In this document: positions 35,818-45,176 of the stretch, piece by piece | Layout: every line of letters begins with the position of its first letter | How positions within the stretch are numbered: the first letter of the stretch is position 1 | Origin: Rhodocyclales bacterium | Lineage (GTDB): Bacteria > Pseudomonadota > Gammaproteobacteria > Burkholderiales > Rhodocyclaceae | DNA length: 64,000 nucleotides | Reading direction: 5' to 3' | NCBI GenBank assembly: GCA_016183655.1 | Contig: JACPEH010000022.1 | Coordinates: 186,001 to 250,000 of the forward strand | Program-made: the position numbers and the translations under genes | The notes under the pieces: model-generated | Told to the model about the DNA's origin: nothing | The model's database searches: none | Seen by the model: the letters and a program-made list of their open reading frames with translations, nothing else

Positions 35818-37856
35818 CGCCGCTGCCTGCTCCGCCGCTCGCCGCCTTCCGTGCGGTGCTGCTGCCGCTGCTCGCCGGCGCCGCACTGACCGCCGCCGCC
35901 ACGCCGCAGCTCGACCTGCAGGTGCGCCTCGACCCGGCGACGCGCGCCTTCGCCGCCACCGCCCGCCTCGCCGACAACGAGCCGGGGCGAGCGCTCACCG
36001 GCTTCGCGCTGGCACCGGAATTCGAGATCACCGCGCTCACCGTCGACGGCCGCCGGCACGCACTGAAGCCGACGCCGCGCCAGGGCCGCGCCTGGTATCG
36101 CCTGCCGGCCGGCGCCCGACAGGCGGAGATCGCCTACCGGGCGACGCTGGCACCGGCGCAGGCGCTCGACCACCGCGAGGTGCTGCAGTCGCGCGCGCCC
36201 ACCGCCGACGCCGACGGCAGCTTCCTGCCCGCCGTGGCCGGCTGGTACCCCGACCCCGGCGAGCTGTTCGCCTACCGCGTCGCGCTCGCGCTGCCGGCCG
36301 GCCAGAAGGGGCTGGTCGCCGGCGAACTGGTGAGCGAGCGCGACGACGCCGACGGCTACCGCGCCGAATTCCGCTTCCCGCAGCCGGCCGACGGCATCGA
36401 CCTGATGGCCGGCCCCTACGTCGTCGGCGAGCGCACGCTGACGCTGGCCGGCGCCGAGGGCCAACGTGTCATCCGCATCCGCACCTGGTTCCACCCCGAG
36501 CTGGCGCCGCTCGCCGCCGGCTACCGCGACGACTCGGCGCGCTACATCGAGCGCTACAGCAAGCTCATCGGCGACTACCCGTTCGCCATGTTCAGCGTCG
36601 TCTCCAGCCCGACGCCGACCGGCTTCGGCATGCCCAGCCTGACCTACCTCGGCCGCGACGTGCTGCGCCTGCCCTTCATCCGCGCCACCTCGCTCGGCCA
36701 CGAGGTGCTGCACAACTGGTGGGGCAACGGCGTCTACCCGGACTGGGCGAAGGGCAACTGGTCGGAGGGGCTGACCACCTTCCTCGCCGACTATGCCTAC
36801 AAGGAGGACGAAGGCGAGGCAGCGGCGCTCGACATGCGCCTGGGCTGGCTGCGCGACCTCGCCGCGGTGCCGCCGGAGAACGACAGCGCGCTGCGCGACT
36901 TCGTCTCGCGCCGCCACGGCATCTCGTCGATCGTCGGCTACAACAAGGCGGCGATGCTGTTCCTGATGCTGAAGGACGAGATCGGCAGCGCCGCCTTCGA
37001 GCGCGGCCTGCGCCGCTTCTGGCAGGAGCACCGCTTCCGCAGCGCCGGCTGGGCCGAACTCGAAGCCGCCTTCACGCACGAGGCCGGGCGGCCGCTGCGC
37101 GACTTCTTCCGGCAATGGGGCGACCGCGCCGGCGCGCCGGTGCTGAAGCTTGCCGCCGCCGAACGGAAAGACAACGCGCTGGCGGTGACGCTGGCGCAGC
37201 AAGGCGAAGCCGGCGCTTACGCGCTGAACGTGCCGCTGCGCCTCGTCTTCGCCGGGCGCAGCGAGACCCGCCGCGTTCCCCTCGCCACGGCGCGCGAAAC
37301 GCTGACGCTGGCGGACGCCGGCGCCGCGCTGGCGGTCGAACTCGACCCCGACTACCGCCTGTGGCGCCGCGTCGATCCCGCCGGGCTGCCGGCGATCCTG
37401 CGCGAGGTGTTCGTCGCGCCGAAGGCGACGCTGCAGGTGGTCGACGACGACGCCGCGCTGCAGACCGCCGCCCGCTCGCTGGCGGCGCGGCTGCTCGACG
37501 CCGGGGCGAAAGCCGCGGCTGGCGCTGACGGCCCGGCACCGCGGCTCGTCATCGGCAGTGCCCCGGCGATCGACACCTGGCTCGCCGCACGCGGCCTGCC
37601 GCCGCGGCCGGCCAACGCCGGCGGGCGCGGCACGGCGCAGGTGTGGGCCGGCCGCGACGACACCGGGCAGCCCTACGCCGTCGTCTCCGGGCAGGACGCC
37701 GCCGCGCTGCGCGCGCTGGAACGCGCTCTGCCGCACTACGGGCGGCAGAGCTGGCTGGTGTTCGACGGCCCGCGCGTCGCCGACAAGGGCGTCTGGCCGC
37801 CACGCGTCGAGCGGATCGAGCTTCGCGAGCGGAGCGGAAATCAGCCCCCGCGCTGA
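35814..37856 (+). CDS. M1-family zinc metallopeptidase (aminopeptidase-like), exported
   Basis: 680 residues from ATG 35814, overlapping the preceding stop. Signal peptide PLLAGAALTAAATP. Zinc site HEVLHNWWGNG with the third ligand Glu in NWSEGLTTFLADYAY, i.e. HExxH-x18-E, as in M1 gluzincins. Upstream MPSLTYLGRD replaces the usual GAMEN exopeptidase motif (here TGFGMPS), so classic aminopeptidase specificity is doubtful. The C-terminal ~200 residues are an uncharacterised alpha/beta region. Probably periplasmic or outer-membrane-associated. Confidence 0.87.
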   Translation: MTPLPAPPLAAFRAVLLPLLAGAALTAAATPQLDLQVRLDPATRAFAATARLADNEPGRALTGFALAPEFEITALTVDGRRHALKPTPRQGRAWYRLPAGARQAEIAYRATLAPAQALDHREVLQSRAPTADADGSFLPAVAGWYPDPGELFAYRVALALPAGQKGLVAGELVSERDDADGYRAEFRFPQPADGIDLMAGPYVVGERTLTLAGAEGQRVIRIRTWFHPELAPLAAGYRDDSARYIERYSKLIGDYPFAMFSVVSSPTPTGFGMPSLTYLGRDVLRLPFIRATSLGHEVLHNWWGNGVYPDWAKGNWSEGLTTFLADYAYKEDEGEAAALDMRLGWLRDLAAVPPENDSALRDFVSRRHGISSIVGYNKAAMLFLMLKDEIGSAAFERGLRRFWQEHRFRSAGWAELEAAFTHEAGRPLRDFFRQWGDRAGAPVLKLAAAERKDNALAVTLAQQGEAGAYALNVPLRLVFAGRSETRRVPLATARETLTLADAGAALAVELDPDYRLWRRVDPAGLPAILREVFVAPKATLQVVDDDAALQTAARSLAARLLDAGAKAAAGADGPAPRLVIGSAPAIDTWLAARGLPPRPANAGGRGTAQVWAGRDDTGQPYAVVSGQDAAALRALERALPHYGRQSWLVFDGPRVADKGVWPPRVERIELRERSGNQPPR

Positions 37857-37878
37857 CAGGCCCACCACCTCCACGCTA

Positions 37879-37914
37879 TTTTTTCAGGAAAACACTAGCC
37901 TTTTCCTGAAAAAA
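37879..37914. promoter_or_regulatory. Perfect inverted-repeat operator of the AbiE-type toxin-antitoxin operon
   Basis: 14-bp arms TTTTTTCAGGAAAA (37879-37892) and TTTTCCTGAAAAAA (37901-37914) with an 8-bp spacer, ending 16 bp before the start codon region of the antitoxin gene. AbiEi-type antitoxins autorepress by binding inverted repeats at their own promoter, so this is very likely the operator. Binding would block the promoter or translation start. Confidence 0.8.
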
Positions 37915-37930
37915 ATCTATGCTTGTGTTC

Positions 37931-38548
37931 ATGCAAGCAATTGAACAAAAGATACTTTCAAGAATTTACGGGCGCGGCAGGGGTTGGTCATTCACAAAAA
38001 CAGATTTCGTCGCCGGTTTTGATGAGACCAACATCCACCAGGCCCTTTCCACGCTGGCCCGCTCGGGCAAGATCCGCCGCGTCTGCCATGGCGTGTACGA
38101 CTACCCGCGCTACAGCGAGCTGCTGGGCCAAGCCCTGAGTCCGGACATCGACCAAGTGGCGCAAGCACTGGCACGCAAGTTCAACTGGCGGATTCAGCCA
38201 TCGGGTGAGGCCGCCCTGAATCTCCTCGGCCTTTCCACCCAGGTGCCGGGGCGCTGGGTCTATCTGTCGGACGGACCAAGCCGCGACTATCAAATCGGCG
38301 ATGACAGCCGCCAGATCCTCTCTTTCCGCAAGTCAGCGCTGAAAGGCACGGGTTTCAAGCACCGCGAAAGCGGCCTGTTGGTCCAGGCCTTGAAGGCGCT
38401 CGGCAAGGAGCGGGTGGATGCGTCGGTGATCCAGGTACTGCACCGCTGGCTCGACCCCAAGCTGCGTCGCCCCATCCTGACCGACACCCGGGCCGTTGCC
38501 GGCTGGATACTCCAGATCATCAAGCAAGTGTGCGAGGAGCCCGCCTGA
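37931..38548 (+). CDS. AbiEi/DUF6088-family antitoxin
   Basis: 205 residues from ATG 37931 (an upstream ATG at 37919 adds four residues). N-terminal winged helix WSFTKTDFVAGFDETNIHQALSTLARSGKIRRVCHGVYDYPRYSE, then the DUF6088 body IQPSGEAALNLLGLSTQVPGRWVYLSDGPSR, RQILSFRKSALKGTGF. It neutralises the adjacent nucleotidyltransferase toxin and represses the operon through the upstream palindrome. The stop overlaps the toxin ATG by one base (TGATG). Confidence 0.87.
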   Translation: MQAIEQKILSRIYGRGRGWSFTKTDFVAGFDETNIHQALSTLARSGKIRRVCHGVYDYPRYSELLGQALSPDIDQVAQALARKFNWRIQPSGEAALNLLGLSTQVPGRWVYLSDGPSRDYQIGDDSRQILSFRKSALKGTGFKHRESGLLVQALKALGKERVDASVIQVLHRWLDPKLRRPILTDTRAVAGWILQIIKQVCEEPA

Positions 38549-39531
38549 TGGAGAAGGTCGCCCGGCTTCCCGCGCGCCAGCGCCGGGAACTGTTTTCCGA
38601 AGCGGCGGCACGGCTGGGCATGACGCCAGCGGTGGTGGAAAAGGATTTTTGGGTCACCTGGGTACTCGACCGCCTGTTCGCCACGCCGACACTTTCGCCC
38701 TTGCTGATGTTCAAGGGCGGCACCAGCCTGTCCAAAGTCCATGGGCTGATCGAGCGCTTTTCGGAGGACATCGACCTGATTCTCGACTGGCGCGTGCTCA
38801 GTGAGGACGCCCCCTTGGCCAAACGCTCGAAGACACGGCAAGCCGAACTGAACGAGAGCATCAACCAGCACGCCCGCGCCTATATCGCCGGGCCGCTGCT
38901 GGCAGCGCTGCGCGCGGCGACGGATGGCATTTGCCAATGCCGTATCGGCGACGACGACCCGCATGTGATCGAGGTGAGCTATCCGGCGGCATTCGGCGAC
39001 GCCTATCTGCGACCGGAACTACGACTGGAAATCGGCCCGCTCGCCGCCTGGTTGCCGCACGAGGAGCGCCTGATCTCGGCTTATGCCGCCCAAGCCTTTC
39101 CCGACCTGTTCGCCCGACGGGAGGCAATGGTCAAGGTCATCCGCGCCGAACGAACCTTCTGGGAGAAGGTGACGATCCTGCATCAGGAAGCACATCGCCC
39201 CGAGGGCAAACCCCAGCCGGCTCGCTACTCCCGTCACTACTACGACCTGGCGCGGCTGGCGGCCTCGCCGGTAAAAGCCGCCGCCTTGGCCGATCGGGCG
39301 CTGCTGGCCAGCGTCGTCGAATTCAAGCAGCGCTTCTACCCGCGCGCCTGGGCATGCTACGACCTCGCCACGCCGGGCAGCCTGCGCCTGTTGCCAAACG
39401 AGAAGGCGCTGGCCGCAGTGGCCGCCGACTATCGGGCGATGGAAAATATGATCTTCGGCCAGGCACCGAGTTTTCCGGGCATCGTGGCAGAACTGCGCGC
39501 ACTGGAAAACGAGATCAACGGGAAGAACTGA
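38548..39531 (+). CDS. AbiEii-type nucleotidyltransferase toxin
   Basis: 327 residues from ATG 38548 with GCGAGGAGC upstream. Nucleotidyltransferase (MNT/AbiEii) core: VEKDFWVTWVLDRLF, FKGGTSLSKVHGLIERFSEDIDLILD (the GG...DxD metal site) and ERTFWEKVTILHQEAHR. Related toxins modify tRNA 3' ends or proteins with nucleotides and cause abortive growth arrest on phage infection. The motif residues look intact. Type IV-like operon with the antitoxin before the toxin. Confidence 0.87.
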   Translation: MEKVARLPARQRRELFSEAAARLGMTPAVVEKDFWVTWVLDRLFATPTLSPLLMFKGGTSLSKVHGLIERFSEDIDLILDWRVLSEDAPLAKRSKTRQAELNESINQHARAYIAGPLLAALRAATDGICQCRIGDDDPHVIEVSYPAAFGDAYLRPELRLEIGPLAAWLPHEERLISAYAAQAFPDLFARREAMVKVIRAERTFWEKVTILHQEAHRPEGKPQPARYSRHYYDLARLAASPVKAAALADRALLASVVEFKQRFYPRAWACYDLATPGSLRLLPNEKALAAVAADYRAMENMIFGQAPSFPGIVAELRALENEINGKN

Positions 39532-39672
39532 CTCCGCCCCATTCTTACTGCGGCGCGCCGGCGATCGACGCCCGGCCCGCCGCCAGCCAGCTTCGTTTGC
39601 CGGTTGTTCGCTGCCGCCACCCCATTGGCAGGTACACTCCCGCCTTCGCCCATTCCAGAGAAGCCCCCCGCA

Positions 39673-41037
<1,365 letters not shown>

Positions 41038-41157
41038 GGCCAGCCCTCAACCCGGCTACAAAATGCATGGGGCCATGGATTGACTTTTCCGACGCCAGTA
41101 TCGAGCGCGCGATAGCGAAATGACATAATCTCTTCGGGGATTGATCGGAGAGCGAGC

Positions 41158-42567
41158 ATGCCGGCAGCAAGAGAACACCAGCAAGTCGAGTGGAAGGAAT
41201 CCTGGCGCGACGAGTACCTGAAATGGGTCTGCGGTTTCGCCAACGCCGAAGGCGGCGTACTGGTGATCGGCCGCGACGACCGGGGCGTCGCCGTCGGCGT
41301 GCCAGAGGCACGCCGACTGCTGCAGGAGATTCCGAACAAGGTGCGCGACGTGCTGGGCATCATGGTCGACGTAAACCTGCGCGAAGAGGCCGGCAAGGAG
41401 CTGCTGGAAATCCGCGTCGAGCCCTACCCCAGCCCGATCAGCTACAAGGGCGAATACCACTACCGCAGCGGCAGCACCAAGCAGGAGCTGAAGGGCGCGG
41501 CCCTGAGCCGATTTCTGCTGAAGAAGCAGGGCCTGCATTGGGACGGCGTGCCGCTGCCGTATGTCGGCGCCGACGATCTCGATGCGCGGGCATTGGCCGA
41601 CTTTCGCCGGCAGGCGCTGAACAGCGGACGCCTCTCCACGGAGATTCTCAAGGAACCCGATCCGGCGCTGCTCGACAAGCTGCATTTGCGGGAAGGCGAG
41701 TATTTGAAACGGGCCGCCGTGCTGCTCTTCCACCCGACCCCGGAGCGCTTCGTCACCGGCACCTACGTCAAAATCGGCTTTTTCGAGAACAACGTCGACC
41801 TGCGTTATCAGGATGAAGTGCACGGCTGCCTGCTGACGCAGGTCAATCGGACCATCGAAATTCTGCAGGCCAAGTACCTGCGGGGCTGGATTTCCTACGC
41901 AGGCCTGCAGCGGATCGAGACCTATCCGGTGCCGGAGCCGGCGCTGCGCGAGGCGATCCTGAACGCGGTCGTGCACAAGGATTACGGCAGTGCGACGCCG
42001 ATCCAGATCAGCGTTTATCCGAACAAGCTGATGATCTGGAACCCAGGACAACTGCCGCCGGAATGGACTGTGGAACGGCTGCTGGGCAAGCATGCCTCGC
42101 TGCCGTTCAACCCCGATGTGGCCAACGCCTTTTTCCGTGCCGGGCAGATCGAGTCATGGGGTCGCGGCATCGAGCGGATGCTGGAAGCCTGCCAATCTGC
42201 CGGAACGCCGGCGCCGGTGTTGGAGGCGGAGCATTCCGGCTTATGGGTGACCTTTGCGTTTTCGGCACCGCAAGCGACTGGGTCGGCGACTGGGTCGGCG
42301 ACTGGGTCGGTCGAGTCATCCAGCGACCCGGTGCATCGCCTGCTTCTGGCACTGGGAACGGAAACGCTCGCACCTTCGGAAATCCAGCGGCGATTGGGGC
42401 TGCGGCATCGGCCGACGTTTCGCGCGAACTATCTGCGCCCGGCCTTGCAAAAAGGGCTGGTCGAAATGACCCTGCCCGACACCCCCGGCAGCCGTTTGCA
42501 GCGCTATCGACTGACAGAGGCCGGCAAGGCCTTCTGGGCCAGTCTGACGCAAAAGGAATCGCGATGA
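41158..42567 (+). CDS. AlbA_2 (Schlafen-like) / RecG-related ATP-binding regulator
   Basis: 469 residues. N-terminal AlbA_2 domain with EHQQVEWKESWRDEYLKWVCGFANAEGGVLVIGRDDRG, then the COG2865-type ATPase-like domain (PEPALREAILNAVVHKDYGS and FNPDVANAFFRAGQIESWGRGIERMLEAC), and a C-terminal winged helix (LAPSEIQRRLGLRHRPTFRANYLRPALQKGLVEMT). The linker contains three tandem ATGS units encoded by a 12-bp DNA repeat (42277-42312). The family includes transcriptional regulators and suspected defence proteins. It forms no clear operon. Confidence 0.85.
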   Translation: MPAAREHQQVEWKESWRDEYLKWVCGFANAEGGVLVIGRDDRGVAVGVPEARRLLQEIPNKVRDVLGIMVDVNLREEAGKELLEIRVEPYPSPISYKGEYHYRSGSTKQELKGAALSRFLLKKQGLHWDGVPLPYVGADDLDARALADFRRQALNSGRLSTEILKEPDPALLDKLHLREGEYLKRAAVLLFHPTPERFVTGTYVKIGFFENNVDLRYQDEVHGCLLTQVNRTIEILQAKYLRGWISYAGLQRIETYPVPEPALREAILNAVVHKDYGSATPIQISVYPNKLMIWNPGQLPPEWTVERLLGKHASLPFNPDVANAFFRAGQIESWGRGIERMLEACQSAGTPAPVLEAEHSGLWVTFAFSAPQATGSATGSATGSVESSSDPVHRLLLALGTETLAPSEIQRRLGLRHRPTFRANYLRPALQKGLVEMTLPDTPGSRLQRYRLTEAGKAFWASLTQKESR

Positions 42568-42626
42568 GCGGCACCGGCCAAGCAAATGACCGCCAGCCGA
42601 CGCCCCCACCCGACAACGAGTGAACG

Positions 42627-42770
42627 ATGAGCGAAACGCAGAAGAACAATCCCCTGCACGGGGTGACGCTGGAAAAGCTGCTGAACGAACTGGTCGCGTT
42701 CTACGGCTGGCAGGGCCTGGGAGACCGCATCGACATCCGCTGCTTCAACCAGGACCCGAGCATTGCTTAA
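42627..42770 (+). pseudogene. VF530-family (DUF2132) gene truncated at its 3' end
   Basis: Opens [20 protein letters not shown] and continues [27 protein letters not shown], stop. This matches the first ~47 residues of VF530 proteins, which normally continue with a 'SxKSSLKFLRKTPWARxKVE' helix to ~70 aa. Everything after NQDPS is lost exactly where composition shifts from GC-rich to AT-rich DNA (about 42765). The adjoining Lamassu-like island evidently inserted here or deleted the 3' end. I see no remainder of the gene in the window. Confidence 0.8.
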
Positions 42771-42930
42771 AATGAAATCCGACTTCCCCTCCCGGGGAAT
42801 GTCTTACAGCGCCTCACACACAGAAATTCTGACACTCCCGGCAGAATTTGGTCAGTGAAATATCAAGAGTCTCGGAAGAGTGTTCTGAAAGCGTTCTGTT
42901 CACGAAGAGTTGATCCAGCCTAGGCAAAAC

Positions 42931-44703
42931 TCAGGGCACCATATGGACAGGCAACGTACCTAAATGCATAGGGTGCTGCAGCCCTGGGAACGGAGGTTCG
43001 ATAACGGCATCACGGTTATCCGCCTCATAACGATAGTCCTTGCTAGCGAATACGACTTGCGCATCGTGGTCAGCGCAAAGCCGCTTCAGTGCACGCATGA
43101 AATTGCGTAGATCCTCCGTCTTGATCTCCTGCTGGTTTGGCGTGTCAAAGATCAAACAAGAAAGCTTCTCGCCGGGACGAGCCATGTAGGCTTCGAAAAG
43201 CGCTGCATGAATTGCCAAGACGACCCGAACCAAGGTGCTGCCTTTAAAAGCTCGGATCTGCTCGTTGCCAAACTGAAACTTTAGATCCGGGTCTATCTGG
43301 AGATTGCGGTCTACGTTTTCTGTTCCTAGGATTTCTAGCCATTTCAGCGTAAGGGCCCTGAGCTCAATTCGTAGCGCGACCATGTTTTGATCAGCTGTGC
43401 GCCCATGGCTGGAAATGTTCTCGATCTTGTCGCTCAACGCGCTTCGATCTGCTTCGGCCTCATCAAGACGTGCGGTCAAGGAGCGTAGCTGCCGGACGAC
43501 AGCAAGTTCCTGCTCAAGCGCGATGACCGATTCGGTGACCTCCCTAATGACCTCCACCAGCCCGGCCAAGCCTTCCTGTTGGAGCGACCGTTCCCGTTTT
43601 ACCTTCAGGCGCTCCAACTGCGCCTGAAAACTGACCCGAACTTCGCGGATTACATTGATTCTCGCTTCAGCAGCTTCCGCGCCAGATTCTAGATCTTTGG
43701 CTTGATCCTTGAGATACAACAGATTCTTTCCATAACCTTCCGTGCTTTTCTTGAAGAGTCCACAGTCACCGTTCGTGCAGATGCTCTCCATCGATTCGAA
43801 TAGTCGTCTGGCTCTCTCGTTCAGTGAAAGCGTATTGATCTCTGTGTCAATCTCTTGCTTGATCCTCTGAAAACTAGATGCACGGAGCCTTAATTCGGAA
43901 TCTTCGCGATCCAGTTCAGTTATTGACTTACCTAGCTCATAGATTTCATTGTCATAAGCAGCCGTGGCGTCACTTCGCGCCCCCTGTGACGAACTTAGTC
44001 GATCGAGTTGAGCCTTTTTTTCCGTGATCCGATCAGTGATCGCCTCCTCGGATAAATTGGAGGTGTGCTTTGCGTACAAGCGCTCAAGAACCGATCGATG
44101 ACCAGCAATGATCTCGTCCAGCGTTTCCCGCTTTGCTTTAAGCGCAATCAAGTCCTTGGCTGACTCAAACAGATTCTTCTGGGAAAACCTGAACAGATAC
44201 CGAACCATCTCCTGGAACTGGTCCTTGATGAAGATGGCAGCGGGTTTATAGATGTCCGAATAGCCGTTGTCTTGATCAAGAAAAAACAGCGGAAGTGCGG
44301 TTGCCATGTAAGGGACAGTCTTCCGATTCGAGGAATCCAGCAAATTGACTGGTTCAAGTCCGATAAGCGAAAAAACAAACGAAGAAAACTCTCGCTCGTC
44401 ACCAAAATCGCGGAATGCGTTACTCGATGAAACCGTGATCTTTGTGTCAACCTCGATCATTCTCTCGATTAAGTGGCGCTCATTTCTCGCCTCGATTAGC
44501 AACGAAATACTTCTGCACTGGGCCTTTACGTCATCTCGAAAGGTAACCGGAAAGCCAAGACAAAAAACGATTGCCTGAATGATTGGGGTTTTGCCACTAC
44601 CGTTCTCGCCGGTTACTTGTGTGACGTGGGCACCAAAAGCAATCTCATCCGACTCCCAGCCTGAATTGCCCCGTTTATTGATCTTCAGCGATATGAGCTT
44701 CAT
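42931..44703 (-). CDS. SMC-like ATPase of a Lamassu/ABC-3C defence operon (LmuB-like)
   Basis: 590 residues. N-terminal Walker A TGENGSGKTPIIQA (32-39), long coiled coil (~180-480), with a CTNGDC pair (C309, C314) at the turn resembling a zinc-hook position. C-terminal Walker B LSCLIFDTPNQQE and the 'VVFASKDYRYE' end complete the split ATPase head. It resembles DUF3732-type ABC ATPases. In Lamassu, LmuB senses DNA ends or phage intermediates and activates the nuclease. Its ATG overlaps the middle-component stop (ATGA). AT-rich codon use, unlike the core genes. Confidence 0.8.
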   Translation of the reverse strand: MKLISLKINKRGNSGWESDEIAFGAHVTQVTGENGSGKTPIIQAIVFCLGFPVTFRDDVKAQCRSISLLIEARNERHLIERMIEVDTKITVSSSNAFRDFGDEREFSSFVFSLIGLEPVNLLDSSNRKTVPYMATALPLFFLDQDNGYSDIYKPAAIFIKDQFQEMVRYLFRFSQKNLFESAKDLIALKAKRETLDEIIAGHRSVLERLYAKHTSNLSEEAITDRITEKKAQLDRLSSSQGARSDATAAYDNEIYELGKSITELDREDSELRLRASSFQRIKQEIDTEINTLSLNERARRLFESMESICTNGDCGLFKKSTEGYGKNLLYLKDQAKDLESGAEAAEARINVIREVRVSFQAQLERLKVKRERSLQQEGLAGLVEVIREVTESVIALEQELAVVRQLRSLTARLDEAEADRSALSDKIENISSHGRTADQNMVALRIELRALTLKWLEILGTENVDRNLQIDPDLKFQFGNEQIRAFKGSTLVRVVLAIHAALFEAYMARPGEKLSCLIFDTPNQQEIKTEDLRNFMRALKRLCADHDAQVVFASKDYRYEADNRDAVIEPPFPGLQHPMHLGTLPVHMVP

Positions 44704-45176
44704 AGAAGTTCCAGTTGGCTGCGGCGTTCACCGCAAATATCCCGGTAAGACCGCTCGACCGTCATCAACGTAAAGCTGAGATCATCATCTTCAGCAAACG
44801 CGGACTTGATCACCTTCCGACCAAGATCAGTCGCCGAAATGATGCCTTTTTCGGCAACAGTGACCAGATTGGCGGATTCAAGAAAAGCCAGTGCGGCGAC
44901 GGTGCGAATCCTCAAGTTGGCAGACCATCCCAAGCGCTGGCTCGATCCTTTGAAGTTTGTAAAGGTTCGTTCGATACACTCTCCCACCATCTGTCCAATC
45001 TCAGCCGTTCTGGGCTTCCTGGACAAGCAGGCTAAGGTCAGTACAACTGCGGCCAGCAGCGGTATGTGAAACAAAGCTTCATTGCTTAACAAAGAAGGAC
45101 CTCGATCAGATGCCTCGAAGACAACCGAAATTTTCGAACGTGTCGCCTCTTGTTTGCACTTGTCAAAGTCCATCAT
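44700..45176 (-). CDS. Middle component of a Lamassu/ABC-3C operon (LmuC-like)
   Basis: 158 residues. Helical protein with hydrophobic block LFHIPLLAAVVLTLACLSRKPRT and a winged-helix-like second half (RIRTVAALAFLESANLVTVAEKGIISATDLGRKVIKSAF). Small 'MC' proteins of this size always sit between the nuclease and ATPase genes in ABC-3C/Lamassu operons and bridge them. Start and stop overlap both neighbours (ATGATG and ATGA), so the three proteins are made together. Family assignment rests on context as much as on sequence. Confidence 0.7.
   Translation of the reverse strand: MMDFDKCKQEATRSKISVVFEASDRGPSLLSNEALFHIPLLAAVVLTLACLSRKPRTAEIGQMVGECIERTFTNFKGSSQRLGWSANLRIRTVAALAFLESANLVTVAEKGIISATDLGRKVIKSAFAEDDDLSFTLMTVERSYRDICGERRSQLELL

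Noticed and set aside
42564..42623. 19-codon frame overlapping the stop of the AlbA_2 gene
   Set aside because: It has an ATGA overlap but a low-complexity Pro/Asp peptide and no recognised relatives; probably chance.
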